A stretch of 64,000 nucleotides of DNA from G963664835 sp965220775. Lineage in GTDB: Bacteria; Chloroflexota; UBA6077; FW602-bin22; JBCLEL01. The stretch is from contig OZ244845.1 in the NCBI GenBank assembly GCA_965220775.1, positions 3,286,001 through 3,350,000 on the forward strand, in the 5' to 3' direction. The translations under genes and the position numbers were made by a program. Shown in pieces: positions 17,741 to 26,101 of the stretch (position 1 is its first letter; every line of letters begins with the position of its first letter). The notes under the pieces were generated by a model. It was not told where the DNA came from and made no database searches. It saw only the letters and a list, made by a program, of their open reading frames with translations.

Positions 17741-18682
17741 CTAAGCTCTCATCGGCACCAGTTCCGGCTCCTCGATTCGTATTGCCAGGGGCCGAGCCAA
17801 CAGAAGATGAGAAGATACTTGCCGGCTTCCCCTCCGCTCCAGTTCGCCGCCGAGCCATTCCTGGTGGTTGCGCACAACCCAGCGCGCAGGCGAATTGACA
17901 TCCATTTGGCTACGGGAGAACTCGAAAACCGCGTCCATGTTCTGACGGGCTGTCGCGTCCAACTCGATACGGATAGTATTATGACGTCGATCAACCTGAA
18001 TCCATCCCACGATTGAATCACCCATCTGCACGACGAAGTCTCGTCGGGACGACACGTCGAGCCTCCGCAGACCTATTGGCGCGCCAACCCAACCGTCGAT
18101 CTTTTGCCACTCCCGCAGCGTGAGTCCCTCGTATTGTCGAGCAGCAACCGGCCTGAGCGCGCATAGGAGTCGGAACAGGGCAAGATCATCGGTGGGTTCT
18201 CGCCGGCGAATGCCCTCAATGACTTGTGGGTCGTCTGTCCCGGCCGGACCGAGGAAAAAAACGTCCTCGTGGGCGTAGTGAACAAAGCGCGAGTCGATGG
18301 CAGGCTGAACGGCTGGGCTCGCCGTGTCCAACCGCAGATGGACGACTGGCACCCGATCTTCGGCACCGACTGCAGATACGTGCTCGAGCAGCTCGTGAAC
18401 TACCCGACGAAAACCGGATCCAGTGTCAACGATAAGATGGTATATCTCCCACTTGGCGTTGCCCGAGCCGACGGTAACTGATACCAGACCGGCTATGCGG
18501 CTGCGTTCGATCAAAGCCCAGGTAGGCTCCCGATAATACAGATCCACAGATCGGTTAAGGAAGCTACCGATACCCGGAGAGGAGGCCGGATAGCCTCCAG
18601 AAGTCACCGCGCAGTCGACGGGATCCGCCTTTCGAAACTGGATAAATGCTATGGCGTCAGTGGGTCGAAGCGATCGAATCAT
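17741..18682 (-). CDS. Putative GNAT-type acetyltransferase
   Basis: 313 residues. The N-terminal half (MIRSLRPTDAIAFIQFRK, then WALIERSRIAGLVSVTVG) matches the beginning and beta-hairpin of a GNAT domain. The second half (FVVQMGDSIVGWIQVDRR) has a second GNAT-like beta pair, so this may be a two-domain GNAT. The acetyl-CoA pyrophosphate loop Q/RxxGxG/A is not clear in either half, and the substrate is unknown. The ATG at 18682 has GGATGGGG upstream. It lies 20 bases after pdxT and 44 bases before the R3H ATPase gene, inside the operon. Confidence 0.55.
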   Translation of the reverse strand: MIRSLRPTDAIAFIQFRKADPVDCAVTSGGYPASSPGIGSFLNRSVDLYYREPTWALIERSRIAGLVSVTVGSGNAKWEIYHLIVDTGSGFRRVVHELLEHVSAVGAEDRVPVVHLRLDTASPAVQPAIDSRFVHYAHEDVFFLGPAGTDDPQVIEGIRRREPTDDLALFRLLCALRPVAARQYEGLTLREWQKIDGWVGAPIGLRRLDVSSRRDFVVQMGDSIVGWIQVDRRHNTIRIELDATARQNMDAVFEFSRSQMDVNSPARWVVRNHQEWLGGELERRGSRQVSSHLLLARPLAIRIEEPELVPMRA

Positions 18683-18702
18683 GCCCCATCCGCAATATGG
18701 CG

Positions 18703-19314
18703 TTAGACTGCATTTCGGATCAACTCCGTCCCGTGATCAGCTGTTTCCCTGACCATGTCAATGAAAAGTCCGTGGACGCGCGTATCAGAAGTCAACTCTG
18801 GATGAAACGCCGTCGCCAACATGTTGCCCTGGCGCGCAGCAACTATGGTGCCATCGTCCAGTTGCCCGATCACCTGTACGTTTGGCTCGACCGAGCGGAC
18901 AAGAGGTGCACGAATAAATACTGCGTGGACTGGGCCTCCTTGGATCCCTCGTATGGGCAGATCGACTTCAAAGCTGTCGACCTGCCGGCCAAAGGCGTTC
19001 CTTTCAACCCGCATGTCCATTACGCCCAGAAGCGGCTGGTCGAAATCGCCGATGTCTTTGGCCATCACGATCATGCCGGCGCAGGTCCCGTAGACGGGAA
19101 GTCCCTTCTGAATCCGTTCACGCAACGGCTCCATCAGTTCGAATTCGGTCAGCAGCTTACCGATCGTGGTACTTTCACCGCCGGGTATGACGAGACCCTC
19201 TAGCCCGTCCAGATGGCTCGGACGACGAATCTCCGCCGCCTGAACGCCATTTGAGGTAAGCGCGGCGACATGCTCGCGAAAGTCGCCCTGTAGAGCGAGA
19301 ACGCCTATCTTCAC
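18703..19314 (-). CDS. pdxT: Pyridoxal 5'-phosphate synthase glutaminase subunit
   Basis: 203 residues. PdxT releases ammonia from glutamine and channels it to PdxS for vitamin B6 synthesis by the DXP-independent route. The catalytic triad is visible: nucleophile Cys78 in GTCAGM, and His171 and Glu173 in FHPELT. The PGGESTT oxyanion segment is at about 44-50. GTG start three bases after the pdxS stop, so the pair is tightly coupled. Confidence 0.97.
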   Translation of the reverse strand: MKIGVLALQGDFREHVAALTSNGVQAAEIRRPSHLDGLEGLVIPGGESTTIGKLLTEFELMEPLRERIQKGLPVYGTCAGMIVMAKDIGDFDQPLLGVMDMRVERNAFGRQVDSFEVDLPIRGIQGGPVHAVFIRAPLVRSVEPNVQVIGQLDDGTIVAARQGNMLATAFHPELTSDTRVHGLFIDMVRETADHGTELIRNAV

Positions 19315-19317
19315 AGG

Positions 19318-20199
19318 CTACCAGCCCCGGACCGCCAGCAACTCTTCCTTAGCGATGGTTCCGATCTCGATTCCCGGCATCGCCTTGCCCAGGCCCTTGG
19401 CTGCTTCCGCGATAATCTCCGGATCTTGGTAGTGGGTGGTTGCCTTAACAATCGCCCGTGCACGCTGAGCGGGGTCTTCACTCTTGAACACGCCGGAGCC
19501 AACGAATATACCGTCTGTCCCCAACTGCATCATGAGGGCGGCATCGGCAGGCGTGGCCACTCCTCCAGCGGCGAAATTCACTACCGGCAACTTGCCGGAA
19601 CGGGCCACTTCAACTACCAGCTCATACGGCGCACCAATGTTCTTGGCTTCGGTCATCAGTTCGTCTTCTCGCATTGCCGCAAGCCGGCGAATCCCGCCAA
19701 TCACCGAGCGGACGTGGCGAACCGCCTCGACGATGTTTCCGGTGCCGGCCTCGCCCTTGGTTCGAATCATCGCCGCGCCTTCGCCGATACGACGTAAGGC
19801 CTCTCCCAGGTCACGAGCCCCACAGACGAACGGTATCCTGTACACGTGCTTGTCGATGTGAAAGGCCTCATCGGCCGGCGTCAGCACTTCCGACTCGTCT
19901 ATGTAGTCGATACCGAGCGCCTCAAGTACCTGCGCCTCAACGAAGTGTCCTATGCGGCACTTGGCCATCACCGGGATGGTCACCGCACTCATAATTTGCT
20001 CGATCAGGGAAGGATCACTCATCCTGGCCACGCCGCCGGCGGATCGAATGTCGGCGGGAACGCGTTCTAGGGCCATTACCGCGACAGCGCCGGCGTCCTC
20101 CGCGATTCGAGCGTGGTCGGCAGTGACGACGTCCATAATGACGCCGCCCTTCAGCATCTCAGCAAGTCCTTTTTTGACTGTCCAGGTCCCCTTTTCCAT
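19318..20199 (-). CDS. pdxS: Pyridoxal 5'-phosphate synthase, synthase subunit
   Basis: About 293 residues. PdxS builds PLP from ribose 5-phosphate, glyceraldehyde 3-phosphate and ammonia from PdxT. Highly conserved segments include MDVVTADHARIAEDAG, ALERVPADIR, AKCRIGHF, RTKGEAGTGN and VGSGVFKSEDP. The catalytic lysines fall in the AKCRIGH and RTKGEAGT regions. The ATG at 20199 is preferred over an in-frame TTG 15 bases upstream because GGAGG lies eight bases before it. First gene of a six-gene minus-strand operon. Confidence 0.97.
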   Translation of the reverse strand: MEKGTWTVKKGLAEMLKGGVIMDVVTADHARIAEDAGAVAVMALERVPADIRSAGGVARMSDPSLIEQIMSAVTIPVMAKCRIGHFVEAQVLEALGIDYIDESEVLTPADEAFHIDKHVYRIPFVCGARDLGEALRRIGEGAAMIRTKGEAGTGNIVEAVRHVRSVIGGIRRLAAMREDELMTEAKNIGAPYELVVEVARSGKLPVVNFAAGGVATPADAALMMQLGTDGIFVGSGVFKSEDPAQRARAIVKATTHYQDPEIIAEAAKGLGKAMPGIEIGTIAKEELLAVRGW

Positions 20200-20372
20200 A
20201 CAGGAGCCCTCCAAACCGGATCATTACTGCAGGTATAGATATTGAAGGAATTCTAGCACGCGAGGAACACGCCATTCAATTCGAGATAACGCCCCACCGG
20301 AGCATTGTCGATTCCCAATAGATGACCGATCTGACGGACGATCACGTTCCTTGAGTGACGGCTAACGAGTGA

Positions 20373-20381
20373 TGCTATACT
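20373..20381 (+). promoter_or_regulatory. Extended -10 promoter of the tRNA-Arg gene
   Basis: TGCTATACT: a TGn-extended -10 with TATACT at 20376-20381. A TTGAGT at 20351-20356 is 19 bases away, a poor spacing. Transcription would start a few bases before the mature tRNA 5' end at 20392. Confidence 0.55.
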
Positions 20382-20391
20382 TGCGTGGAGC

Positions 20392-20468
20392 GCGCCCGTA
20401 GTTCAGATGGATAGAACGTCAGGTTGCGGACCTGAAGGTCAGGGGTTCGAGTCCCTTCGGGCGTACCA
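20392..20468 (+). tRNA. tRNA-Arg, anticodon GCG
   Basis: A complete 77-base cloverleaf with encoded CCA. Acceptor stem GCGCCCG pairs with CGGGCGT (G1-U72 wobble), the D stem is GTTC/GAAC, and the anticodon stem TCAGG/CCTGA encloses the loop TTGCGGA. The T stem is AGGGG/CCCTT around TTCGAGT, and the discriminator is A73. The anticodon at 20426-20428 is GCG, which reads CGC and CGU. Most bacteria use ACG (inosine) here, so this is noteworthy. Confidence 0.93.
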
Positions 20469-20671
20469 TTCAGCCATTCGGAAACTCTCTTGGTCTCCAC
20501 CGCGACGCCGGACCGTCAAGCCACAAGTCTTCGAGGTCGCGGCCCCAGTGGGATCGCGGGACCCAGTACAGAGTCCCCCAAGAGCGACTAACTCAGCCAC
20601 CGATGCGCGAACGTCATTGCGGCAGCAGAGATCGCGCCGTCCGGCTATTGGCAAGACGCTGCGAAGAAGCG

Positions 20672-21277
20672 CTAGGCCACGGGTTGGCGCAAGACCGTTC
20701 TGAGCTTCTCCGGCGCTGTCCGGCGCGGGTCGGAGAGATAGATTTCGTGGTGCTTGCCGACGAGCTTGTAGCCGGCGGACTCGGCGAACGTGTGCATCTC
20801 GGCGATCATAGGCGCTTCCTCACTGTAAGGTCCGACGTGCATCACTTGGACGGCGCGCCCCTCCTCCAGAGTGGCAAGGCGTAGCCGGTCGTGGTGTTGC
20901 GACCTCTTGTTCTTTCCTTCCAATTGGTCGAGCGCCGGAGCGAGGTCGGATGGCATCATCTGCGGGGGCTGCATGATCATCATCGTCCATTGCCACTCAT
21001 CACGCTTGTTGTCGCGAAATGCGCCCACGTCTTCGGCCCACCATAGAGCCTCGAGCGGTGGGACGACGAATTCCGTCCGGCCGGCGGACTTCAGCATGAA
21101 CTTGACGGTGTAGGCCATCGAATAGAGCGCGGCGAGCACGTCTTGAAACTCCTGACTCTCCGGCGCTCCCTTGCCGTCGATCATCAGATACTGGAGGGCA
21201 GGGACATCGACGACATGGGGCTTTTTCTTAGGGGAGAATAGAAGCTTGTAACGCTTCTTGAAGTCGATCTTGTCCAG
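20672..21277 (-). CDS. GyrI-like small-molecule-binding domain protein; non-AUG start
   Basis: About 201 residues if begun upstream of the first ATG (21184). The in-frame sequence before that ATG reads DKIDFKKRYKLLFSPKKK then PHVVDVPALQYLMIDGKG, a beginning I recognise from GyrI-like proteins. No ATG, GTG or TTG is available there. CTG at 21277, with AGAGG seven bases upstream, fits best; ATC at 21280 is the alternative. The rest (ALYSMAYTVKF, EALWWAED, GRAVQVMHVGPY, HEIYLSDPRRTAPEKLRTVLRQPV) is typical of the family, which binds hydrophobic small molecules. Role unknown. Confidence 0.8.
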   Translation of the reverse strand: MDKIDFKKRYKLLFSPKKKPHVVDVPALQYLMIDGKGAPESQEFQDVLAALYSMAYTVKFMLKSAGRTEFVVPPLEALWWAEDVGAFRDNKRDEWQWTMMIMQPPQMMPSDLAPALDQLEGKNKRSQHHDRLRLATLEEGRAVQVMHVGPYSEEAPMIAEMHTFAESAGYKLVGKHHEIYLSDPRRTAPEKLRTVLRQPVA

Positions 21278-21309
21278 GATTGCACCTCTGTTCGGAATTG
21301 TCTGGAACT

Positions 21310-21720
21310 ACGCGGCTAGACGCGCCTGACGATACATCCCCTGAATATCCAGATCAAGTGGATATGGCGGAGCGGGCAATAAATAATCAAGGAGTCAAGT
21401 CGGCTTGATCGCAAGGTCTTTGTTTTGCATTTTTAGGTTATTGCCGGCTGTCTTGGATTGTCTGAAGGGTCCAACGAGCCGCGCTGCGACGATTTCGTGC
21501 TTAGTTTGTTTTGCATTTTTCGGTTTGCCTTGGTTATCTTGAGTTAACAGAAAGGTAATAACCGCCTGAAATACGACCCCGCGCCCAATCGGTCGGCTTG
21601 TGCATCGGACGCATGTTCAGTTTAACGGGATTTTAGTTTGCGCGCCAGGGTTGATTTGCCGACATTCGAGCAGTTGACATAATTGCTAATCCGGGAACGG
21701 CGTATCCCGTCCATGGAGGG
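21310..21720. other. AT-rich non-coding stretch with a 16-base direct repeat
   Basis: No gene is supported. TTTGTTTTGCATTTTT occurs at 21419-21434 and again at 21505-21520, 86 bases apart, each followed by a GGTT after one variable base. A small hairpin TCAAG-TCGG-CTTGA lies near 21395. Composition is clearly lower in GC than the flanking genes. Confidence 0.5.
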
Positions 21721-21899
21721 AGGATGGCGAGCAGGTTCATCAATACTCCTGAGCGTCGCCCGGCAGGAAACGGGGTGAACGATAGGGAAGTACCAGCAGA
21801 GGATGATAATGGCCGGACGCCGGTCGGTGCGGTCAGGGCCGGCTGGCTGGGGCGCCATGGGCTGGGGACAAGCCCCAGCGCTGCATTATTCGCAGGGTC

Positions 21900-23046
21900 T
21901 TTGGATTTCTGCTGCGGTCGCGCCGACCACGCCTTCCCTGGATTCCGGACTCGTATCGGAGTCCGGGACATGCTTTCGCCGGAATCACCATGGCGTTGGC
22001 GAGGCCACGTAGGAGGATGGAAATTGCGCCACCGGTTGACCGCCGGTCCGCTGTTGGCGGGGGACAAGCCCCTCGCCTCGCGAAGTCTTCGACCGCGCTA
22101 CATTCCCCTCTCCCCGCCCCTCTGGATTCCGGCCTTCGCCGGAATGACGAATGGGGGGCCGGATTGGCGAACGGATGCCGCGAATGGCGAATGAGAGGCT
22201 GCCGGAGCGGTCTATCCCGGATCGGAGTCCGGGACATGCTTTCATAGCAATCGCTCATCCCGGCTGGCGCCGGCACACCAAGGTATGAACAGCTGGAGTT
22301 GTGGTTTGGTACAGCTAATTGGCACGGCGGATTCTGCTACGCCCCTCCTCGACCCCTGCGGGGGACAAGCCCCCGCGCTACATTCCCCTCTCCCCACCCC
22401 TCTGGATTCCGGCCTTCGCCGGAATGACGAATGGGGGGCCGGATTGGCGAACGGATGCCGCGAATGGCGAATGAGAGGCTGCCGGAGCGGTCTATCCCGG
22501 ATCGGAGTCCGGGACATGCTTTCATAGCAATCGCTCATCCCGGCTGGCGCCGGCACACCAAGGTATGAACAGCTGGAGTTGTGGTTTGGTACAGCTAATT
22601 GGCACGGCGGATTCTGCTACGCCCCTCCTCGACCCCTGCGGGGGACAAGCCCCCGCGCTACATTCCCCTCTCCCCACCCCTCTGGATTCCGGCCTTCGCC
22701 GGAATGACGAATGGGGGGCCGGATTGGCGAACGGATGCCGCGAATGGCGAATGAGAGGCTGCCGGAGCAGTCTATCCCGGATCGGAGTCCGGGACATGCT
22801 TTCATAGCAATCGTTCATCCCGGCTGGCGCCGGCACACCAAGGTATGAACAGCCGGAGTTGTGGTTTGGTACAGCGAATTGGCACGGCGGATTCTGCTAC
22901 GCCCCTCCTCGACCCCTGCGGGGGACGAGCCCCTCGCCTCGCGTAGTCTTCGACCGCGCTACATTCCCCTCTCCCTCTGGATTCCGGCCTTCGCCGGAAA
23001 CACCTATGGCCTTGCGCAGGCCACATAAGGGGATGAAAATGGGACG
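21900..23046. repeat. Mosaic zone of dispersed hairpin repeat modules
   Basis: The zone is made of recurring short modules, several of them palindromic. Module A is CCCGGA-TCGGAG-TCCGGG followed by ACATGCTTTC. Module B is GCCGGC-TGGC-GCCGGC with CACACCAAGGTATGAA nearby. Module C is GCGGGGG-ACAAG-CCCCCGC then GCTACATT. Module D is TTCCGGC-CTTC-GCCGGAA then TGACGAATGGGG. A less palindromic module E contains GAGGCCACGTA. The same modules recur near 24.45, 28.98, 32.8-33.4, 39.3-39.6 and 54.86-55.0 kb. Translated frames across them look coding but are repeat artefacts. No protein gene is supported here. Confidence 0.85.
22098..22937. repeat. Three-copy 280-bp tandem repeat
   Basis: Units at 22098-22377, 22378-22657 and 22658-22937 have an exact 280-base period; for example CGGCTGGCGC starts at 22261, 22541 and 22821. 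Copies one and two differ at very few bases; copy three has drifted more (for example AGCCGG for AGCTGG and GACGAGCCCC for GACAAGCCCC). Each unit contains modules D, A, B and C in that order. Confidence 0.92.
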
Positions 23047-23223
23047 GCGCCGGGCGGTACAACTAGGGCGGTAGTCATTGGTGCCGCGAGCCCGTGCCGG
23101 AAACTGCCTGGGTGGCTGGCAGGTACATAAGATTGTCGCCCCGCTGCGGCGGTGAGCACGCATAGTAAAGTCGTCAGAATAGCAGCCACCCACCGACCGG
23201 TAGCTAGTCTTAGGAGGAGGAGT
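23047..23223 (+). ncRNA. Candidate bridge-RNA region of the IS110 element
   Basis: In IS110-group elements a structured RNA from the left end guides target and donor recognition by the recombinase. The about 177 bases upstream of this transposase have the right position and size and contain GC hairpins (around GCCCCGCTGCGGCGG). This assignment is from family knowledge and position only; the RNA limits and loops were not resolved. Confidence 0.3.
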
Positions 23224-24432
23224 ATGCAAGTCGTACGTGAACGGTGCTGTGGCTTGGACGTTCACAAGAAGTCGGTGGTGGCTTGTGTGTTAACGCCTGA
23301 GTCTCAGGAGACGAGGACGTTTGGCACAATGACGCGGCAGCTAGTGAAGTTGTCGGAGTGGCTTCGGGAGCACGAAGTCACCCACGTGGCTATGGAGAGC
23401 ACCGGTGTCTACTGGAAGCCTATCTTCAACCTGATGGAGGACGAGTTCACCGTCTGGGTGGTGAATGCGCGCCACATCAAGATGGTGCCTGGTCGCAAGA
23501 CCGACGTAAAGGATGCGGAGTGGATAGCCGAGCTTCTGAAGCACGGGCTGCTCAAGCCCAGCTTTATCCCCGAGCGTCCCCAGCGAGAGCTTCGCGAGTT
23601 GGTGCGTTACCGCAAGAGCCTGGTCCAGGAACGGTCGCGAGAGGCGAACCGTATACAGAAGGTACTTGAGGGAGCCAACATAAAGTTGGGGTCGGTGGCC
23701 ACCGACGTGCTGGGAGCATCAGGCAGGAAGATGCTGAGAGCCCTTGCTGATGGAGAAGATGACCCCAAGGTCCTAGCCGATATGGCGAAGGGTCGGCTTC
23801 GGGAGAAGCTTGAGGCGCTGGAAGAGGCGCTGCTCGGCGTCGTGGGGTCTCACCAGCGCTTCATGTTGGCCACCCAGTTGCGACGCCTCAGCACCTTGGA
23901 TGCCGACGTTGAGAGGCTCGACGCAGAGGTGGCCCGACGGGTTCGCCAGCACAGGGATGTGCTGCAGGTGATCGATACGATCCCCGGCGTGGGCCGTCGC
24001 ACTGCCGAGACGATCGTGGCCGAGATGGGCACCGACATGGACAGGTTTGCCACCCCGGGACACCTCGCTTCTTGGGCCGGGGTCAGTCCTGGCAACAACC
24101 GCAGTGCCGACAAGTCCAAGCGAAGCCCGGTCAAGAAGGGCAACGCCTCCCTTCAGTCGGCTTTGGTGGAAGCAGCCAGGGCCGCCGCCCGAACCAAGAC
24201 CTACTTGGGAGCCCAATACCACCGCCTCGCACGCCGCATCGGCGCCAACAGGGCCGCCATGGCCGTTGCCCACTCCATTGCTGTCATGCTCCACTCCATC
24301 ATCAAGAACAAGGTGCCTTTCGTGGACATGGGACACAAATACTTTGAGGTGCGCGACAAGACCGCCGTCACCCGCAGGGCTGTCCGCCAACTCGAACGGC
24401 TGGGCCACAAAGTCATCCTTCAGGCTGCCTGA
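23224..24432 (+). CDS. IS110-family transposase (DEDD recombinase)
   Basis: 402 residues from the ATG at 23224, which has GGAGGAGGAG just upstream. The N-terminal RuvC-like domain shows the DEDD acidic set: Asp12 in GLDVHK, Glu58 in AMESTGVYW, and Asp94/Asp97 in DVKDAEW. A helical middle follows. The C-terminal transposase_20 domain has the helix-hairpin-helix IPGVGRRTAETIVAEMG and the serine-bearing ASWAGVSPG motif. The frame is intact, so the element is probably active or recently was. Confidence 0.95.
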   Translation: MQVVRERCCGLDVHKKSVVACVLTPESQETRTFGTMTRQLVKLSEWLREHEVTHVAMESTGVYWKPIFNLMEDEFTVWVVNARHIKMVPGRKTDVKDAEWIAELLKHGLLKPSFIPERPQRELRELVRYRKSLVQERSREANRIQKVLEGANIKLGSVATDVLGASGRKMLRALADGEDDPKVLADMAKGRLREKLEALEEALLGVVGSHQRFMLATQLRRLSTLDADVERLDAEVARRVRQHRDVLQVIDTIPGVGRRTAETIVAEMGTDMDRFATPGHLASWAGVSPGNNRSADKSKRSPVKKGNASLQSALVEAARAAARTKTYLGAQYHRLARRIGANRAAMAVAHSIAVMLHSIIKNKVPFVDMGHKYFEVRDKTAVTRRAVRQLERLGHKVILQAA

Positions 24433-24443
24433 ACCGCGTATTT

Positions 24444-24511
24444 TCATAGTAATGACGAATGGGGGGCCGGATTGGCGAACGGATGCCGCGAATGGCGAAT
24501 GAGAGGCTGCC
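24444..24511. repeat. Repeat fragment flanking the IS110 right end
   Basis: ATGACGAATGGGG and the following GGCCGGATTGGCGAAC block are the same as the downstream half of module D in the 280-bp units. The block ends at GAGAGGCTGCCGG, exactly where the truncated oxidoreductase begins. Confidence 0.8.
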
Positions 24512-25483
24512 GGCATGGTCCTGACTGGAATGCGCCATTTCTACAGCGACGCCATCGCTATGTTCGGCCCCGGTACCACCAAGGAGATCTGGGAGCTTAC
24601 CATCGAGAATCGCCAGCGCTTGATGAGCGATTGTCGCGAATTTGGCGTGGAGTATACGACGACTCCGTTTCACTACATTGCGAATGATGATCCGGGAGCG
24701 CGAGACCTCGCGGCGTCGGCGCTCGCGCTCCAGCGAGACGGCTTCGACGCTGAATATCAGGATAGCGATCCAACCCAGCGCGGTTTTCGGGCGGCCCTTG
24801 TTGTGCCAGCCGAGGTGATGCTGCAACCGGCAGAGTTTACTAAACGACTCGCACAGGCAAGCGGCGCCACTATCTACGAACACAGCGAGGTTTACGATCT
24901 ACGGCCCGATGGGGCAGGGATCACGGTATTCTCGCGTCGAGCGTCCATCCGATGTGGCGCAGTGGTCCTAGCACTAAACGGATATGCGCCCCAATTCGAT
25001 CCCTACTTTGAGTCACTTATCCTGACAGCCCGGGCCCAGGCGCTCGTCACCGGCCCAATAGAGCCGATGACCGAAGTGCCGGCAATCGTTTCTAAGACTC
25101 CCGATGGTCCGTACTATTATCGCCAGCTAGATGATGGACGGATGCTCTTTGGCGGCGGGCGAGGCGCCAATGTTGCCGATGAGTTCACTCTCGCCGATCA
25201 CACCACCCCCTCGGTGCAGGGCACCATCGAAGGATTCATCAAGGATTTTTTCCCAGAGGCGGCCTCGACCGTAACTAGCCGTTGGGCCGGCTTCCTCGGC
25301 TTTACCGCTGACTTTGTACCGGTGATCGGGAGCATGCCCGGCGAGCCGCGCATCTGTTTTGTCGGCGGATTCAGTGGCAACGGCTTTTCGATCGTCATGA
25401 TCGCAGCTGAACGCACCGTCGATCTGCTACTGAATCGGGCCGGCGCCGGCATCCTGGGCGCCGAAAGGCTGACTGGCTCCTGA
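24509..25483 (+). pseudogene. FAD-dependent amino-acid oxidase/dehydrogenase (DadA-like), 5'-truncated
   Basis: The 322-residue frame from 24515 is the C-terminal three quarters of a DAO-type flavoenzyme. It includes the substrate domain (DGPYYYRQLDDGRMLFGGGR) and the C-terminal FAD contact GGFSGNGFSIVMIAAER. The dinucleotide-binding N-terminus with GxGxxG is missing. An in-frame TGA at 24500 lies in the repeat, and the first gene-like codons read AAGMVLTGMRH, resembling an internal NAGFVLTG segment of the family. Repeat or IS activity has therefore removed the 5' end. The remaining frame is open, so the decay is recent. Confidence 0.82.
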
Positions 25484-25632
25484 AAAGCACGTTGGGGCAC
25501 CGTCGCCGCAGCGTGATTTAGTACAATACATCTGGAATCGAGCGCACCGAGTCGGCCGATCTCAGATAAAGAATCGAAGGAGAAGATGAGACGTACTCAC
25601 AGAAATCCCGTCGCCGCGGACCGTAGGCGTCA

Positions 25633-26067
25633 ATGAGGCTCGAGGGTCAGCATACGCTGCCGGCTGCGCCCGAGAAGGTCTGGGAGTTATTGCTCGATCC
25701 AGACGCGCTTTCATCCTGTGTGCCGGGAGTACACGAGCTTACACAAGTAGCGCCAGACGAGTACGAAGGCACAATGTCGCTGGGCGTGGCGTTAGTCAAG
25801 GGAGAATACACTGGAACGATTCGCATCACGGACAAAGAGCCTGGGGAGAGCTACGGAGTGGAAGTGGAGGGAAGCGGCGATATGGGCACCATCAGCGCCA
25901 CTGGCCGAATCGAGCTCGCCCCGACCGGTGACAAGACGCTGGTCCAATACGGAGGTGACTATCAGGTCGCCGGCGCATTAGCGGCAGTTCCGGACCGGTT
26001 CGTGCAGCCGGTTGCCCGGATGCTGACCAATCAGTTTTTCCGCTGTATGGAGGAAAGGTTCCTATAG
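25633..26067 (+). CDS. CoxG-like SRPBCC-family protein
   Basis: 144 residues, matching the carbon monoxide dehydrogenase subunit G family: PAAPEKVWELLLDPDALSSC, then VPGVHELTQVAPDEYEG, then GSGDMGTISATGRIEL. The START-like fold binds hydrophobic ligands or aids membrane attachment of CO or related molybdenum dehydrogenases. No coxMSL genes are near, so its partner is unknown. The start ATG lies at the end of a GC-rich leader with no strong ribosome site (GTAGGCGTCA). Confidence 0.85.
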   Translation: MRLEGQHTLPAAPEKVWELLLDPDALSSCVPGVHELTQVAPDEYEGTMSLGVALVKGEYTGTIRITDKEPGESYGVEVEGSGDMGTISATGRIELAPTGDKTLVQYGGDYQVAGALAAVPDRFVQPVARMLTNQFFRCMEERFL

Positions 26068-26101
26068 GAGAGGACTCCCTCCGACCCCACCTGTTCGTGG
26101 A

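Larger units (their letters stand above)
23047..24443 (+). mobile_element. IS110-family insertion sequence (ends approximate)
   Basis: The element is defined by an intact IS110 transposase flanked by repeat DNA. About 177 non-coding bases precede the transposase and only about 10-20 follow it before recognisable repeat sequence (TTTTCATAGTAATGACG). A long left and short right non-coding end is the layout of the IS110 group whose left end encodes the bridge RNA. IS110 elements lack clear terminal inverted repeats, so exact ends cannot be fixed here. Confidence 0.7.

Noticed and set aside
22098..22937. CRISPR array
   Set aside because: The repeat unit is 280 bases with no unique spacers and no cas genes in the window.
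21633..23265. Many overlapping frames with proline/arginine-rich products (for example containing HSGEGRNPE) in the repeat zone
   Set aside because: They are translations of hairpin repeats, repeat with the 280-base period on both strands, and lack ribosome sites.
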